DNA of 64,000 bases from Flagellimonas algicola (GCF_005937185.1 NZ_VCNI01000004.1:124001-188000); one strand, 5' to 3'. Shown: positions 18,261-27,429, numbered from the stretch's first letter. The notes: generated by a model from the letters alone, not told the origin. Made by a program: numbers and translations.

Positions 18261-18919
18261 ATTACCATGCACCACATATCATTGTTGAGGGAGCTGTCCA
18301 GTACCAATTGGGCAAACTACAAGGTAAACAGATCCTGTACGATTTTGAGAAGATGGTGGTCTATCTGGATGCCAAGGGAAAACTCATGTTTGGCAAAAAA
18401 TTCAAGATTTACCGAGAGGACAAAGAAATCATCTATAAACTTTGCCTGTACTTTATTGGCGATAGGACAAGATGTGCCCAATATGGTATTGATATAGATA
18501 AGGGGCTATTACTTTCCGGACCCATAGGCTGTGGCAAGACCAGCTTGATGAAATTGATGAAACACCTGGTTCCCCATCAACGACCCTATGAAGTGATTCC
18601 CTGTAGAAACATTGTGTTTTCCTTTAACCATATCGGATACAAAACCATCGAAGAATATGGCAATTCTCAATTTTTCTGTTTTGATGATTTGGGCGTGGAA
18701 CCCATAGGAAGACATTTTGGAAAAGATTGCAATGTTCTGGGAGAGGTCTTACTTTCCAGATATGATTTATTCTTAAGCCACAAGCTAAAAACCCATACCA
18801 CCACAAACCTGAATGCCCAAGAATTGGAAGATCGTTATGGCAACAGGGTACGTTCCCGGATGCGGCAGTTATTTAATTTACTAGCCTTTGATAAAGGGAG
18901 TAGAGATAAAAGAAGTTGA
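18257..18919 (+). CDS. DnaC/IstB-like AAA ATPase of a mobile element
   Basis: A 220-residue AAA+ protein. Walker A is GPIGCGKTSLMK (about 97-108), Walker B is FFCFDDLGVE (about 139-148), sensor 1 lies in THTTTNLNA, and an arginine-finger region is RYGNRVRSRMRQL. Length and motif spacing are those of helicase-loader-type ATPases, which help load a replicative helicase during autonomous replication of conjugative elements. It ends the three-gene operon begun by the HTH protein. The tra genes resume only at 36.8 kb, so the original backbone appears interrupted right after this gene. Confidence 0.85.
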   Translation: MNYHAPHIIVEGAVQYQLGKLQGKQILYDFEKMVVYLDAKGKLMFGKKFKIYREDKEIIYKLCLYFIGDRTRCAQYGIDIDKGLLLSGPIGCGKTSLMKLMKHLVPHQRPYEVIPCRNIVFSFNHIGYKTIEEYGNSQFFCFDDLGVEPIGRHFGKDCNVLGEVLLSRYDLFLSHKLKTHTTTNLNAQELEDRYGNRVRSRMRQLFNLLAFDKGSRDKRS

Positions 18920-19004
18920 AATTTATTTTTGATCGATTTTCAATTTATGGTGTGGTGAATAGCACTTTGGAAACCTTTCATAAAAGAGTTATGCTCCGAA
19001 AACA

Positions 19005-19038
19005 AACTCTTTACACAAAGCGGATTTTGTAAAGAGTT
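19005..19038. repeat. Module-border hairpin, copy 1
   Basis: AACTCTTTACA (19005-19015) and TGTAAAGAGTT (19028-19038) are perfect inverted 11-mers around a 12-base loop. Related hairpins occur at 34303-34334 and 36331-36360. This copy lies just after the ATPase gene, where the conjugative backbone stops. The 300 bases from the ATPase stop to the small lipoprotein gene hold no other feature I can support. Confidence 0.55.
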
Positions 19039-19214
19039 GTGAGGTCTTGAAAAGGTATTGAGACTATTTAACCGTAATATTCTAGACATTTTTATAAAGA
19101 CGAAATGTAAAGAGTTTTCAAAAGAGAGATCGTATTTATTAGAGAGGATTAGGGAAACATCCTTATAGGGTAGTATGACAAAACCCTAAATGTCAATTTC
19201 AGGTTAAGCGGACT

Positions 19215-19373
19215 CTAGAACAGATTGACCTGAATGAAATCTAGCCCATCTTGTATATTTTTAACAACCACCTTTTGTTCAAGGCCCATTTTGCCAATAT
19301 CCAAATCTGGAAAGTTCATTGGATCACTGGCACAGGAGGAAAACATCAATAGTATAATGAGTGCTTTTTTCAT
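19215..19373 (-). CDS. Small lipoprotein (52 aa), possibly a truncated Sus-locus gene
   Basis: The reverse strand encodes 52 residues from ATG 19373 with a strong lipoprotein signal (MKKALIILLMFSSCASD, Cys at 14), then MNFPDLDIGKMGLEQKVVVK and a stop after QVNLF. It lies about 140 bases downstream of a SusD C-terminal remnant on the same strand, where a third Sus-locus gene (a surface glycan-binding or SusE-like lipoprotein) would normally sit. It is far shorter than such proteins, so it is either a truncated remnant or a genuine small lipoprotein. Confidence 0.5.
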   Translation of the reverse strand: MKKALIILLMFSSCASDPMNFPDLDIGKMGLEQKVVVKNIQDGLDFIQVNLF

Positions 19374-19514
19374 AGGGGTACTACTTATTTATCACTTGGC
19401 TGACTGTTTTAAATCAGAAAAAAAAGGGATTGGAAAAATCTCCGCCCCCTTTTCAAACTAACTCTAACTAACTAAAAACCAACTAAGTATAAACAACTTA
19501 CGCATATGAATCAA

Positions 19515-19619
19515 TCAATATCCAGGATTCTGATTTAATCCGGCCAAATCGACTTCCCTTTCTGTTATGGGAAGCAACAATTGATGTTGCTGCGTAATAT
19601 TTTCAAGCGATTGCAACGT
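19515..19619 (-). pseudogene. SusD C-terminal remnant
   Basis: The last 34 codons of a SusD/RagB gene survive, ending with the hallmark LLPITEREVDLAGLNQNPGY before TGA. An in-frame TAA stands directly upstream of the preserved part, and no other SusD motifs are seen further along. It shows that a leftward Sus locus once stood here and has decayed or been deleted. Confidence 0.8.
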
Positions 19620-20253
19620 AAATTACTTTTGTTCCACAATCGAAATCAGGGCGTTCCAATGGCCAATCCCCTTTTGGGTAAGAAGGGTACGGTTACAACT
19701 ACTATCGGCCCTTAGGCTTTCTTTATTCAATCTCTGGTTTTCTTAAAAGGGTTAATCCTGTAGGCAGGCAACCCTGTCTTTACTAGTAAACATAGGGCCT
19801 TAGGTTGTTTAAAAAAAATATTTGTAATAAATGTGTTGTATTATGGGTTTTTTATCGCATTTATTTCATTCAACGTTACTTAGAGCTTTTTTTGGTCCAA
19901 ATGTTTTATGTATTGGTCTTTTTGAGGCATCCATGATGTTGGTTTTGCTTTTAAATTTGATGTTGACTCATTCGGAATTAACATTAATAAGATGATTGGA
20001 GCTTTTTTAATGGGGCCTGTTGTGAGGTTGTTCAGCGCCTTTTTCCTTATGGGGGTCCTATGGACCATGTTTGTTTTTTGTGTTTCTGGTCCCGGGGGAT
20101 GTGTTTCGGCAAACGTAAGTGTTACCGGATATTCTCCCTCGGGGGCTGGGGACATGAAGGAGGGGGTGCCAAAGCTTTTTATAGATTAGTTTTCTAAGAT
20201 TTCTTTCCTAACATCTACTTTTTTTATCTTCATCCGTTAAATCATGGCAATCA
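19620..20253. other. Gene-poor stretch
   Basis: About 630 bases without a supportable gene. Open frames occur on both strands around 19880-20190 but show no family pattern and mirror each other. The stretch is AT-rich apart from a GC-richer patch near 20085-20165. It is probably decayed DNA between the Sus remnant and the ketosynthase operon. Confidence 0.4.
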
Positions 20254-20442
20254 TTAGAAAAGGGTAATTCCGAAAGTACAGCGTGTGGTAAATCCCATAT
20301 CTTTTTGAATGAAAGGTTTGATTTTTGCGACTTTTGATGCAGATTTATCTGCATCAATAAACTGCCCATCAGGAATCTGTCCCATTGAGATCAATGGAAT
20401 TAATAATAAAACCACGAGAAACTTTGTTCTATTTCTTATCAT
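20254..20442 (-). CDS. Small secreted protein, uncertain
   Basis: A 62-residue frame beginning with a good signal peptide (MIRNRTKFLVVLLLIPLISMGQ) followed by about 40 residues (PDGQFIDADKSASKVAKIKP) and no known motif. It is 52 bases downstream of the ketosynthase-operon partner on the same strand. The signal peptide argues for a real gene, but the short mature part, in a decaying region, could be the 5' piece of a lost larger gene. Confidence 0.35.
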   Translation of the reverse strand: MIRNRTKFLVVLLLIPLISMGQIPDGQFIDADKSASKVAKIKPFIQKDMGFTTRCTFGITLF

Positions 20443-20494
20443 ATCGTTTAATTGAACTTCCTACTAAAACCATGTTTCATTGTCTTTTTAAAAA

Positions 20495-21391
20495 TCATGC
20501 AACACTAGGTGTCATGATTCCATCTTGAGACCTTCCCAATTTTATATTGACAAGTATTTCGTGCAATGTCTCAGTCGCAAGTCCATGAAGAACAAGTCTA
20601 TATGCTGCAGTGTAAGTGGACGTTGGCACCATGGGATGCTTGTTGTTCACAAGTCCTAAATGCCCAGGTGTACCAAGGATTTGAGTTGTATAAATAGCAA
20701 CCGTTTCATCTAACTGAAGTGAATTTGAAGCCCTGACAAAATCGTTTGCCGTAAGAAAAAGTTGGTAGAAGGGTGTGAACAACTCAATAGCGGACCTTAA
20801 ATCGAGTACATTGGTCCAACGACGTGGAAATTCGATATGACCGAACTGATCTTCCGAAATCATCTCAAGATTGAGGGAATCCTGTTTTTGTATGTTCAAC
20901 CCATTACTTTTCAGTTGGCTATTCAGGTTTATCACAAAATTGTAGAGATTAAGGTCATGTTTGAGGAATAAATCTTCCTTCACATCATTGAAATCATAGG
21001 GCTTAAGAGGACTTGTTTTTACCTCTATCCCCGACACATTCTTTGCAATGAACTCCAAAATTTCGCTACCTGCATGGAAATGCCTAAAAATGAGCAAATT
21101 GGCATCTTGGCTAACAAAGTTCTTCAATCCCCAAGCTAGAATTTTATGTAATGCGTTGGAGGAGTTGAAAAGCTTGGGAAAGAAAAATTTGAAGACATGA
21201 ATAAAGAACATGCTGATTTTTGACCAAAGTTGAACAAACGGCAGAAGATATCGGGCAGACCTACTATTGTTATCCCTCATTAATGCTTGTTTTGTACTAT
21301 TGTTGATTGGGATACTACTATCTAGGTACATGGCAAGCCAAGGATTTGGATCTCTTTGGTCGTGCTTTTTAATATCAAAATCATTCCTCAT
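20495..21391 (-). CDS. Unknown partner of the ketosynthase-di-iron fusion
   Basis: A 298-residue protein that I do not recognise with certainty; it may belong to an uncharacterised DUF family found beside KAS III genes in Bacteroidota. A hydrophobic stretch near residues 50-75 (LWSKISMFFIHVFKFFFPKLF) suggests membrane association. A possible metal or catalytic motif is FRHFHAGSEILEF near 100, and there are conserved-looking helical blocks such as ELFTPFYQLFLTANDFVRA. No signal peptide is present. It starts nine bases after the fusion gene and is almost certainly cotranscribed, so a role in making or modifying the same lipid-like product is likely. Confidence 0.75.
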   Translation of the reverse strand: MRNDFDIKKHDQRDPNPWLAMYLDSSIPINNSTKQALMRDNNSRSARYLLPFVQLWSKISMFFIHVFKFFFPKLFNSSNALHKILAWGLKNFVSQDANLLIFRHFHAGSEILEFIAKNVSGIEVKTSPLKPYDFNDVKEDLFLKHDLNLYNFVINLNSQLKSNGLNIQKQDSLNLEMISEDQFGHIEFPRRWTNVLDLRSAIELFTPFYQLFLTANDFVRASNSLQLDETVAIYTTQILGTPGHLGLVNNKHPMVPTSTYTAAYRLVLHGLATETLHEILVNIKLGRSQDGIMTPSVA

Positions 21392-21400
21392 ATGCTCAAT

Positions 21401-23251
21401 TTAGTAATTTCCCAATTCTTTTAGTTGTAAATGGTAAAGAAGAGCGGTTGTTTTGGCAGTCTTGGCTATTTTCATGGCTAAGTCCATATTCATTAGGGGA
21501 TGGTTCAAAGCCTCCTCGAGTCTATGAAAATGATTCTCATCGGCAACACCATGATAGGTAAAAAATGACACTTGATTATCACCCAAGTTAAGCTGATCTT
21601 GGATGAGTTCGCCCCAGTAACCGGCCAACCTCTTTCCTATTCCCTCAATAATGAACATTGCACCCAAGAGGTCAATTGGATTGGGTTTGCTGGCCTGTTG
21701 AAACATGAATGATGATAGGGCCACACTCCCAATATTCTTTTCGCTGGTTTTGATTTTTTCTATAGGTTCGCCTAAGGCAACATAGTTCTTTTCCAGTAGT
21801 TGATAGTCTTTGTGCTCTGTTGCCGTATGCCGGATGAAAGCGGAACGCAGCTCAAACAGGTCAATATCGATATTTGAAGCGGCCCTGGAAATCCATTGAG
21901 ACCCATCAATCACTTGTTGTCTTAAGTCAAGTAATAACAGCTTGTAATGGTCAAGGCTCAACGTCCCATGATGAATTTTTGTGACTATCGGTACTTGGAG
22001 AAGTTGGGTTTCAAAATCAATCCATATTTGGCTTAACCGTCTTACCAACCACTCTGAAGTTGAGTTCTGAACGATTTCAAGTTCTGGTGCTTTAACCTCT
22101 CTGATTGGATATTTGATCGAACCTCTATTTTCTTTGCCAACCACAGTCAATTTCATGAAGGATGTTATGAACCTTCCACTTTCAGGAACCATACAAAGAA
22201 TGGTTTGGCCAACTTTCAATTTTCCAGAATACATAAGTTCTTCCAACATTATGTAGATTGAAGCTGCACCTGTGTTGCCTTTGTCGGTCAGATTGCTAAA
22301 CCATTTCTCCATCGGTATATGTGCGCCTCCCTTTTTTAGAAGTTCCTTGATTGGTTTTTTGAAAAACTCTGAAGAATAATGACAGCAAAGCCAATCTATT
22401 TCTTCTGTAACAATCTTCATTTGATCTATTAATTCGAAGTAATGCGCTACACCGACCTCAATAACTCTTTGGAGCAAACGCACGTTTTGTTTTAAGTTGA
22501 TGGCGCCTGCTTTTGATGCCGATTCATAATCGGGATAGTCCAGCCAACCGGTTATATCATCCTCAGATTTGCCATTTGCACCAACATACATACACAGAGG
22601 ATTGTCATTGGCATGTGATTTGATATCAATCCATTCGATTTTGAGGGACAATCCATCACTGTTTGGTCTGTTTTCCAGGACCATAGCGCCCGCACCGTCT
22701 GACAGCATCCACCTTAGAAACTCGGTATCAAAAGGAAGGCTTTTTTGCCCTTGGGCTTCAAATCTTGAAGCTTTGAAAAGTCTACTGGCAAATTCACTTC
22801 CTATACAAAGAGCATTTTGTTTTTCATTGGATTTGATTTGACAATAACTGTTTTTCAAGGCCATCATTCCACTCCCACAAACACTTTGAAAGTTGGCGAG
22901 CTCACATTTTGGTATTCCAAGTTCAGCATGCACCATGCTTGCAAATCCGGGCACTGGAAGGTCTCCCTGTGTTGTGCCTGTAGATATTATCTCGATATCA
23001 TCGTCTAAAATGGAACTTCGTTGAAGGGCTATTCTAGCGGCTTTTGCGGCCATCTCCGCATTTGTATGTGTGCTTTGCTGTTCCTTGTCCAAAGCGTAGT
23101 GTCTGCTCTTAATCCCGTTTTGCTCCAATATTTTAGCTTTTACCCTACTGGATGACCCATTTATTTTTCCAAGAAAAGCTTCCATTTCATGGTTAGAGAC
23201 AACTTTGTTGGGAAGAAAAGTTCCTAAGGTATTTATATATACTTCATTCAT
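21401..23251 (-). CDS. Beta-ketoacyl synthase III (DarB/StlD-like) fused to haem-oxygenase-like di-iron domain
   Basis: A 616-residue two-domain protein. Residues 1 to about 375 form a KAS III thiolase fold with the catalytic triad visible: Cys125 in FQSVCGSGMMAL, His near 290 in CCHYSSEFFKK (HYSSE rather than FabH HQAN, as in DarB/StlD enzymes), and Asn near 325 in DKGNTGAASIY. Residues about 395-616 resemble haem-oxygenase-like di-iron oxidases (UndA/CADD type), with likely ligands in RHTATEHKDY, in IEGIGKRLAGYW and in YHGVADENHFHRLEE. The first domain would condense an acyl thioester with a beta-keto or malonyl thioester; the second could oxidise or cleave the product. The unknown gene nine bases downstream completes the operon. 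Confidence 0.85.
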   Translation of the reverse strand: MNEVYINTLGTFLPNKVVSNHEMEAFLGKINGSSSRVKAKILEQNGIKSRHYALDKEQQSTHTNAEMAAKAARIALQRSSILDDDIEIISTGTTQGDLPVPGFASMVHAELGIPKCELANFQSVCGSGMMALKNSYCQIKSNEKQNALCIGSEFASRLFKASRFEAQGQKSLPFDTEFLRWMLSDGAGAMVLENRPNSDGLSLKIEWIDIKSHANDNPLCMYVGANGKSEDDITGWLDYPDYESASKAGAINLKQNVRLLQRVIEVGVAHYFELIDQMKIVTEEIDWLCCHYSSEFFKKPIKELLKKGGAHIPMEKWFSNLTDKGNTGAASIYIMLEELMYSGKLKVGQTILCMVPESGRFITSFMKLTVVGKENRGSIKYPIREVKAPELEIVQNSTSEWLVRRLSQIWIDFETQLLQVPIVTKIHHGTLSLDHYKLLLLDLRQQVIDGSQWISRAASNIDIDLFELRSAFIRHTATEHKDYQLLEKNYVALGEPIEKIKTSEKNIGSVALSSFMFQQASKPNPIDLLGAMFIIEGIGKRLAGYWGELIQDQLNLGDNQVSFFTYHGVADENHFHRLEEALNHPLMNMDLAMKIAKTAKTTALLYHLQLKELGNY

Positions 23252-23351
23252 ATTAAGAATGCCCTTCTAAGTTTTTAAAATTTGGGCAAGCCTAAATTAC
23301 AATATATATTATCCTATCTTGGATTTTAAGATCTAATCGTTTTATTTAACT

Positions 23352-23633
23352 TTACTTTAGGTGTTTAGAAAAATCCATCCTACCTCCTAAAACCCTAACA
23401 ATGAAGATCCCATCTTGATTGATATAGTAGAATAGTACATGTGATTTGTACCTAAACCGCAAAAGCATTTTATTCTTAACCACCACATATCTCCTGCCCA
23501 GATCGAGGTTCTTAGCCAACTCTCCTAAAATCTCCTTTAAGCCATGTGCGTACTTTAAGGATTGGTTTTCTCCAAATTTTTCCAAGTTTGAAGTATCACA
23601 AGGACTTTTTTGAGTGGCATGGGTTTCTGCCAT
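23352..23633 (-). pseudogene. RelE/ParE-family toxin with foreign N-terminus, no antitoxin
   Basis: The C-terminal 65 residues are typical ParE: KYAHGLKEILGELAKNLDLG, RRYVVVKNKMLLRFRYKSHV, FYYINQDGIFIVRVLGGRMD and FSKHLK. The first 20 residues (MAETHATQKSPCDTSN) do not fit the family and are the antisense of an opposing fragment, so the true 5' end has been lost near 23605. No ParD-like antitoxin is upstream. It is most likely an inactive remnant created by recombination; the frame happens to remain open. Confidence 0.65.
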
Positions 23634-23908
23634 CGGAAAGACTTGAAAAGAGTATCGGGCAGGAGATAATCAAAAATCGAAAAAGCACAGATGCGGTCAG
23701 TGCCATTATCAGTGCCATTGAAAGGAACCAGACACTTCCCACCACAGGTATTATGCAGGCCCTGTTCAACCAAGAATCGGACAATGATGTAGATAAGGAT
23801 GATTTTCTTAAGGGTATAATCGAAGAGAATCTGCCAAAACCAGACCCGGTTTTTGAGGGTGAGGTAATGATTCCCAGAATCAAGAATGTAAGCAAAAACA
23901 TATCTTGA
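23606..23908 (+). pseudogene. C-terminal fragment of an unknown gene, joined to the ParE remnant
   Basis: From about 23606 the plus strand reads FFEWHGFLPSERLEKSIG, QEIIKNRKSTDAVSAIISAI and ERNQTLPTTGIMQALFNQES, then an acidic tail. The open frame extends left only by reading the antisense of parE, so the native start is missing. I do not recognise the family; composition suggests a soluble regulatory or DNA-associated protein of a mobile element. Its junction with the ParE remnant near 23605 marks a recombination point. Confidence 0.4.
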
Positions 23909-24231
23909 ATGCAATAATATCCGTAAAGAGCAGTTTTTCTTAATATTATTAAACAGGTCAAATAATAGCTGCTATCTATGTATTTGTTCAGGAAAATTGG
24001 AATAAAACTTTTAATTTTTATATGTCGGTTTTCATCTTTTATCTACCCCAGTGCAATATTGAATTCAAAGGAAAATGACTTATGACATTTAGTGTTTTTT
24101 AATAACAATAAAGATTGTCCCGATGCAAGTTTTGGAACCCATCTTTCTTTTTTTTGATCAAAAGAAATAGTTCATTTCAATTTTTTGAACTAAAACCCCA
24201 AAATCATTTTTTAATATAAACCCTACTTATT
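23909..24231. other. AT-rich intergenic region before the beta-helix gene
   Basis: About 320 bases without a gene. It is strongly AT-rich and presumably carries the promoter of the beta-helix lipoprotein gene; no clear -33/-7 pair or hairpin could be supported. Confidence 0.4.
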
Positions 24232-25815
24232 ATGACAACAAAAAGATGTTATTTTTTCTTTATTGTTCAATTATTTTTATTGACGAACTGTTCAGATGAC
24301 TTTGAAAAATTTCCCTTAGAACAAGAGATGCAAACCCTTCCGGTAGAAGATTTCAATTATTCCTCTTCTTGTGATCCTGCAGAAGGCTCAAGAAAATATG
24401 AGGTCGGTCCGGACAAAGAATACCAAAACCTTGTAGATGTTCCATTTGAAAATTTACAACCTGGAGATGTAGTTTCCATTCATGCTAGGGAAGAACCTTA
24501 TTATGAAAAAATCCTTTTGACTCAAAGCGGTACAGAAGAATTGCCCATAATTATTTGCGGTGTTCCTGATGCCGAGGGTAATTTACCAACGATAAGTGGA
24601 AAAAATGCTCGGTCCAGAAATACAGATATGAAGAATATTGTGGCTTCGTTGGGAGTTATTGCCATAACCAAAAGCAATAGCCAGCCCTATGGTACGTGGC
24701 CAAAGAATATTGAAATTAAAAATTTGCGAGTTATTGGCGCCAATCAATATTTGAGTGATGACAGCCAGCAGTTTTATGATATGGTCTCGGGTGAACTGGT
24801 TCCTTATAGTGCAGGTGCGGCAGGAATAAGAATTCAAATGGGAGAGAACATTAAAATCCAAAACAACATAATTGAATATAACGGAAATGGCATATTCGCT
24901 GTGACCAACGGTGAAATGGAAATGACCAGAAATATTCATTTATATGGCAATATCATTAGAAATAATGGAACCAAGGATATTGATAGGCATCATAATATTT
25001 ATATCGAGGTGGATGGATTAACATCCATAGGAAATCAATTTGGCCCTATAAGGGAAGGAGCGAAAGGAGGTAATTACAAAAGCCGTTCTGCAGGAGATAG
25101 GATTATGTACAATCGTTTTGTAGGACCGGCCGCAAGGCAACTGGATTTGGTAGAGTCCCAAAACGGTTATGGGTTTATACATACCCTTCCATCATTTAGG
25201 GTATCCTATTTTATAGGTAATGTGATTGAAGGAAGTGAAGATGGGGCAGCCAGTATTTTACATTATGGGGGCGATGGCGATAATGGCACACCAAGTGATG
25301 ACTTAAGACAAGGTACCATATACTGCTATAATAACACATTTGTGCTCAAGGGAAATAAGGAAAAATCATGGCGCAAAATGTTTTGTGACTTAAATACTTG
25401 TAATGAAAAATTATACGCTTTTAACAATATCTTTTTCTACGAAAACCCTGGTGGAGCGGAAGATTCAGAAGTAAGCATGTTTAGATACAACGGATCCGTA
25501 TCCCATTTTTCCAACAACTTAATATCTGAATCGGTAGCAGCATGGTATAAAACGGATGACGATCAGAATCCATGTGGTGAAATGGATTTTGGAATTATAG
25601 AAAACATGAAGATTTCGAACACTGACTTTGACATGAATACTGCAGAAACAGGTAAGTCCTACCACCCTATGAGCGAATCTAGAGTTGTGGATAATGGGAT
25701 GGAAATACCAGAAGCCCTACCACTTGTTGATAAACAATTTAAATACCCAAACGGCATTGAGGATAGAACCATTAATGGGGAAAGTATTGACATTGGAGCG
25801 TTTGAATTCCAATAG
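24232..25815 (+). CDS. Right-handed beta-helix lipoprotein, putative polysaccharide lyase-like
   Basis: A 527-residue surface lipoprotein. The signal sequence MTTKRCYFFFIVQLFLLTNC ends in a lipobox cysteine at residue 20. From about 60 the protein shows parallel beta-helix rungs with Asn/Gly turns: NIEIKNLRVIGANQY, ENIKIQNNIIEYNGNGIFAV, NIHLYGNIIRNNG, SYFIGNVIEGS, TIYCYNNTFVLKG, LYAFNNIFFY. It ends with ESIDIGAFEFQ, a common terminus in this fold. Such proteins include polysaccharide lyases and epimerases, but I cannot identify a catalytic triad. The nearby Sus remnant makes a lost glycan locus plausible. An IS remnant abuts its stop codon. Confidence 0.8.
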   Translation: MTTKRCYFFFIVQLFLLTNCSDDFEKFPLEQEMQTLPVEDFNYSSSCDPAEGSRKYEVGPDKEYQNLVDVPFENLQPGDVVSIHAREEPYYEKILLTQSGTEELPIIICGVPDAEGNLPTISGKNARSRNTDMKNIVASLGVIAITKSNSQPYGTWPKNIEIKNLRVIGANQYLSDDSQQFYDMVSGELVPYSAGAAGIRIQMGENIKIQNNIIEYNGNGIFAVTNGEMEMTRNIHLYGNIIRNNGTKDIDRHHNIYIEVDGLTSIGNQFGPIREGAKGGNYKSRSAGDRIMYNRFVGPAARQLDLVESQNGYGFIHTLPSFRVSYFIGNVIEGSEDGAASILHYGGDGDNGTPSDDLRQGTIYCYNNTFVLKGNKEKSWRKMFCDLNTCNEKLYAFNNIFFYENPGGAEDSEVSMFRYNGSVSHFSNNLISESVAAWYKTDDDQNPCGEMDFGIIENMKISNTDFDMNTAETGKSYHPMSESRVVDNGMEIPEALPLVDKQFKYPNGIEDRTINGESIDIGAFEFQ

Positions 25816-25817
25816 TG

Positions 25818-26240
25818 ACCAACTCTAAACCGTCTGCCGTTATAGGGTTGGTCACCTACAAAATCTATACTCCAACATTCATTCAAACTAGAGGCATTAC
25901 CTTCTGTAGGTTGCCTATGAGCAGCGGAACGGTTCGGTTTAGGGCGTTTTGACCTAAAGTTGAGTCCTTCCTCGCAATAGACCCTGTACATGAGTTTATG
26001 GTTATCCATAAAGCTTTCCCTTCTCAAAAGGATATGGATACGCCAAAAACCGTAACGTACCCGAACTGCGGCAATCTCCTTCATGCGCATCCGTAGCAGT
26101 ACATCGCTGCGCCCCTTGGCCTTGTAATAAAAACGTTTTATGCAACAATATAAGCTTGTAGCAACGCTGGATGGAGATGTTGTACTCCATCCTGATGTTA
26201 TCTACCATCCCACGTTTTCGGGACGGTCTCAGAGCTTTTT
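25818..26240 (-). pseudogene. IS3 orfB transposase fragment (frameshifted, truncated)
   Basis: In the reverse strand the fragment reads RKRGMVDNIRMEYNISIQRC and YKLILLHKTF, then shifts frame at a run of Ts near 26130. It continues with MKEIAAVRVRYGFWRIHILL, RRESFMDNHKLMYRVYCEEG and ECWSIDFVGDQPYNGRRF. WSIDFV carries the first aspartate of the DDE catalytic triad. The frame then runs into the neighbouring gene's end, so the C-terminal half of the transposase is absent. Confidence 0.8.
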
Positions 26241-26241
26241 T

Positions 26242-26499
26242 TCAGTACGTCCAGCAAGTCTGTTTGTCCAAACTAAGGTCGGTCACAAGTTTCTTCAACT
26301 GCGAGTTCTCCTGCTCGAGGTTCTTCAGCCTGCGAAGTTCCGATACGCCCAGTCCACCGTATTTCTTCTTCCAGTTATAGGAAGTGGCCTCCGATATGCC
26401 CGTCTTTCGGCACACCTCTTGGAGACGAGTACCCGTCTCTACCTGTTTAATCGCAAATACAATCTTAGATTCTGAATACTTTGATCGTTTCATATGCAA
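26242..26499 (-). pseudogene. IS3 orfA (HTH transposase subunit), damaged 3' end
   Basis: An 85-residue frame with the IS3 orfA HTH: KRSKYSESKIVFAIKQVETG, TRLQEVCRKTGISEATSYNW, KKKYGGLGVSELRRLKNLEQ, then the leucine-zipper-like ENSQLKKLVTDLSLDKQ. After DKQ the reading becomes TCWTY and stops, whereas the shifted frame gives the expected LLDVLKK; this indicates a one-base change. It belongs to the truncated IS element here. Confidence 0.8.
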
Positions 26500-26582
26500 A
26501 TACTTGTTTAAAGTTAAATACTTTTTCGCCCGGAACCCTCTACTTCTAAACTGTCCGGTCTAATGGGAGGAAGTCATGACAG

Positions 26583-26672
26583 ATGAAAAAAAGCAAGTTT
26601 ACCGAGAGCCAGATTATCAAGGTACTCAATGGGAATATTCACGTCGATTTCCCTAAACAAATGGAACTCTAG
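26583..26672 (+). pseudogene. N-terminal stub of a second IS3-type transposase
   Basis: ATG 26583 opens a 29-residue frame starting MKKSKFTESQIIKVLNGN, the classic beginning of a different IS3-family orfA lineage (normally continuing with KxxDICRELGIS). The match ends after about 18 residues and the frame soon stops. It starts about 20 bases outside the end of the neighbouring IS remnant and on the opposite strand, so it is an independent scar. Confidence 0.6.
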
Positions 26673-27429
26673 AGTTTATTTCGACTCCTATTGGATGCTA
26701 TTGGTGATTCAGCCTCAAACAATATTTAAAGTAATGATACTGTTGAAGTCCCAGAGAAGGTAATTTGGGCTTTGTTAAAAATATGAAGTGCCTGCCAAGA
26801 CTGAAGATTTCATATCAGCAAAATGTTGATTTAATAATCCTTAGAACTGACCTATTCGAAATTCAGGAAAAATTCAGCATGTTTTTGGCTTATGGTAGTA
26901 TATAGGGCATCTATCCACCTTTGATACTCGGTACCAACTTAAGGTTATTGAACTTGTTCATTACGGTTCAAGGATAGAGACAAAAAAACTGCAGCACTGG
27001 TCGTGATCCTGAAAACTATTGATAGCTATGGGATTTTCCAATAATATTCAAAACATTTAATAGGAATCTTTTATTGTGAAGGGCTTCTGAATTTGGATTA
27101 GCCAACATAGTTGTGCCATCCCAACCTGTTTCCAATTGCACTTATGGGACTTTTCTGCTGTAATTCGGAATTATCGTTGCGTTTGATTTTCACATTGTCC
27201 GATATTTCTTATAGATGAGTATTATATGGCATTAATTGATACGAATGAGGTGTTTCTATGTTTAAGTTCAAGGCTAAATTCCTTTTGTCTAATGCTACAA
27301 AGGAAATAAAGCTTCGAGCGGACACTGTAAAAAACTGTATAAGGCAGATAGATTCCTAGGGAGCGTCACCACAATAGCTTGGGAGCCAAGTTTTTACTCC
27401 ATTTGGAGTTTGGGTCTCCGGTAACTGGG
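26673..27429. other. Decayed intergenic DNA
   Basis: About 750 bases with many stops in all frames and no hairpin, repeat or gene I can support. Flanked by transposase scars on the left and NHL-repeat remains on the right, it is probably degenerate former coding DNA. Confidence 0.4.

Larger units (their letters stand above)
25816..26563 (-). mobile_element. Truncated IS3-family insertion sequence remnant
   Basis: The remnant holds orfA and the first part of orfB of an IS3-family element. The right end is probably near 26548-26563, where AACTGTCCGGTC resembles an IS3 terminal repeat. The left end is missing: orfB stops at the boundary with the beta-helix gene, before the second D and the E of the DDE triad. 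Two frameshifts are present. It cannot transpose. Confidence 0.75.

Noticed and set aside
19880..20189. Mirrored open frames on both strands
   Set aside because: Neither shows a family pattern, start context or neighbours; they mirror each other in a GC-richer patch.
23352..23908. Functional ParDE toxin-antitoxin pair
   Set aside because: The toxin lacks its native N-terminus and the opposite gene is not a ParD-like antitoxin and lies on the other strand.
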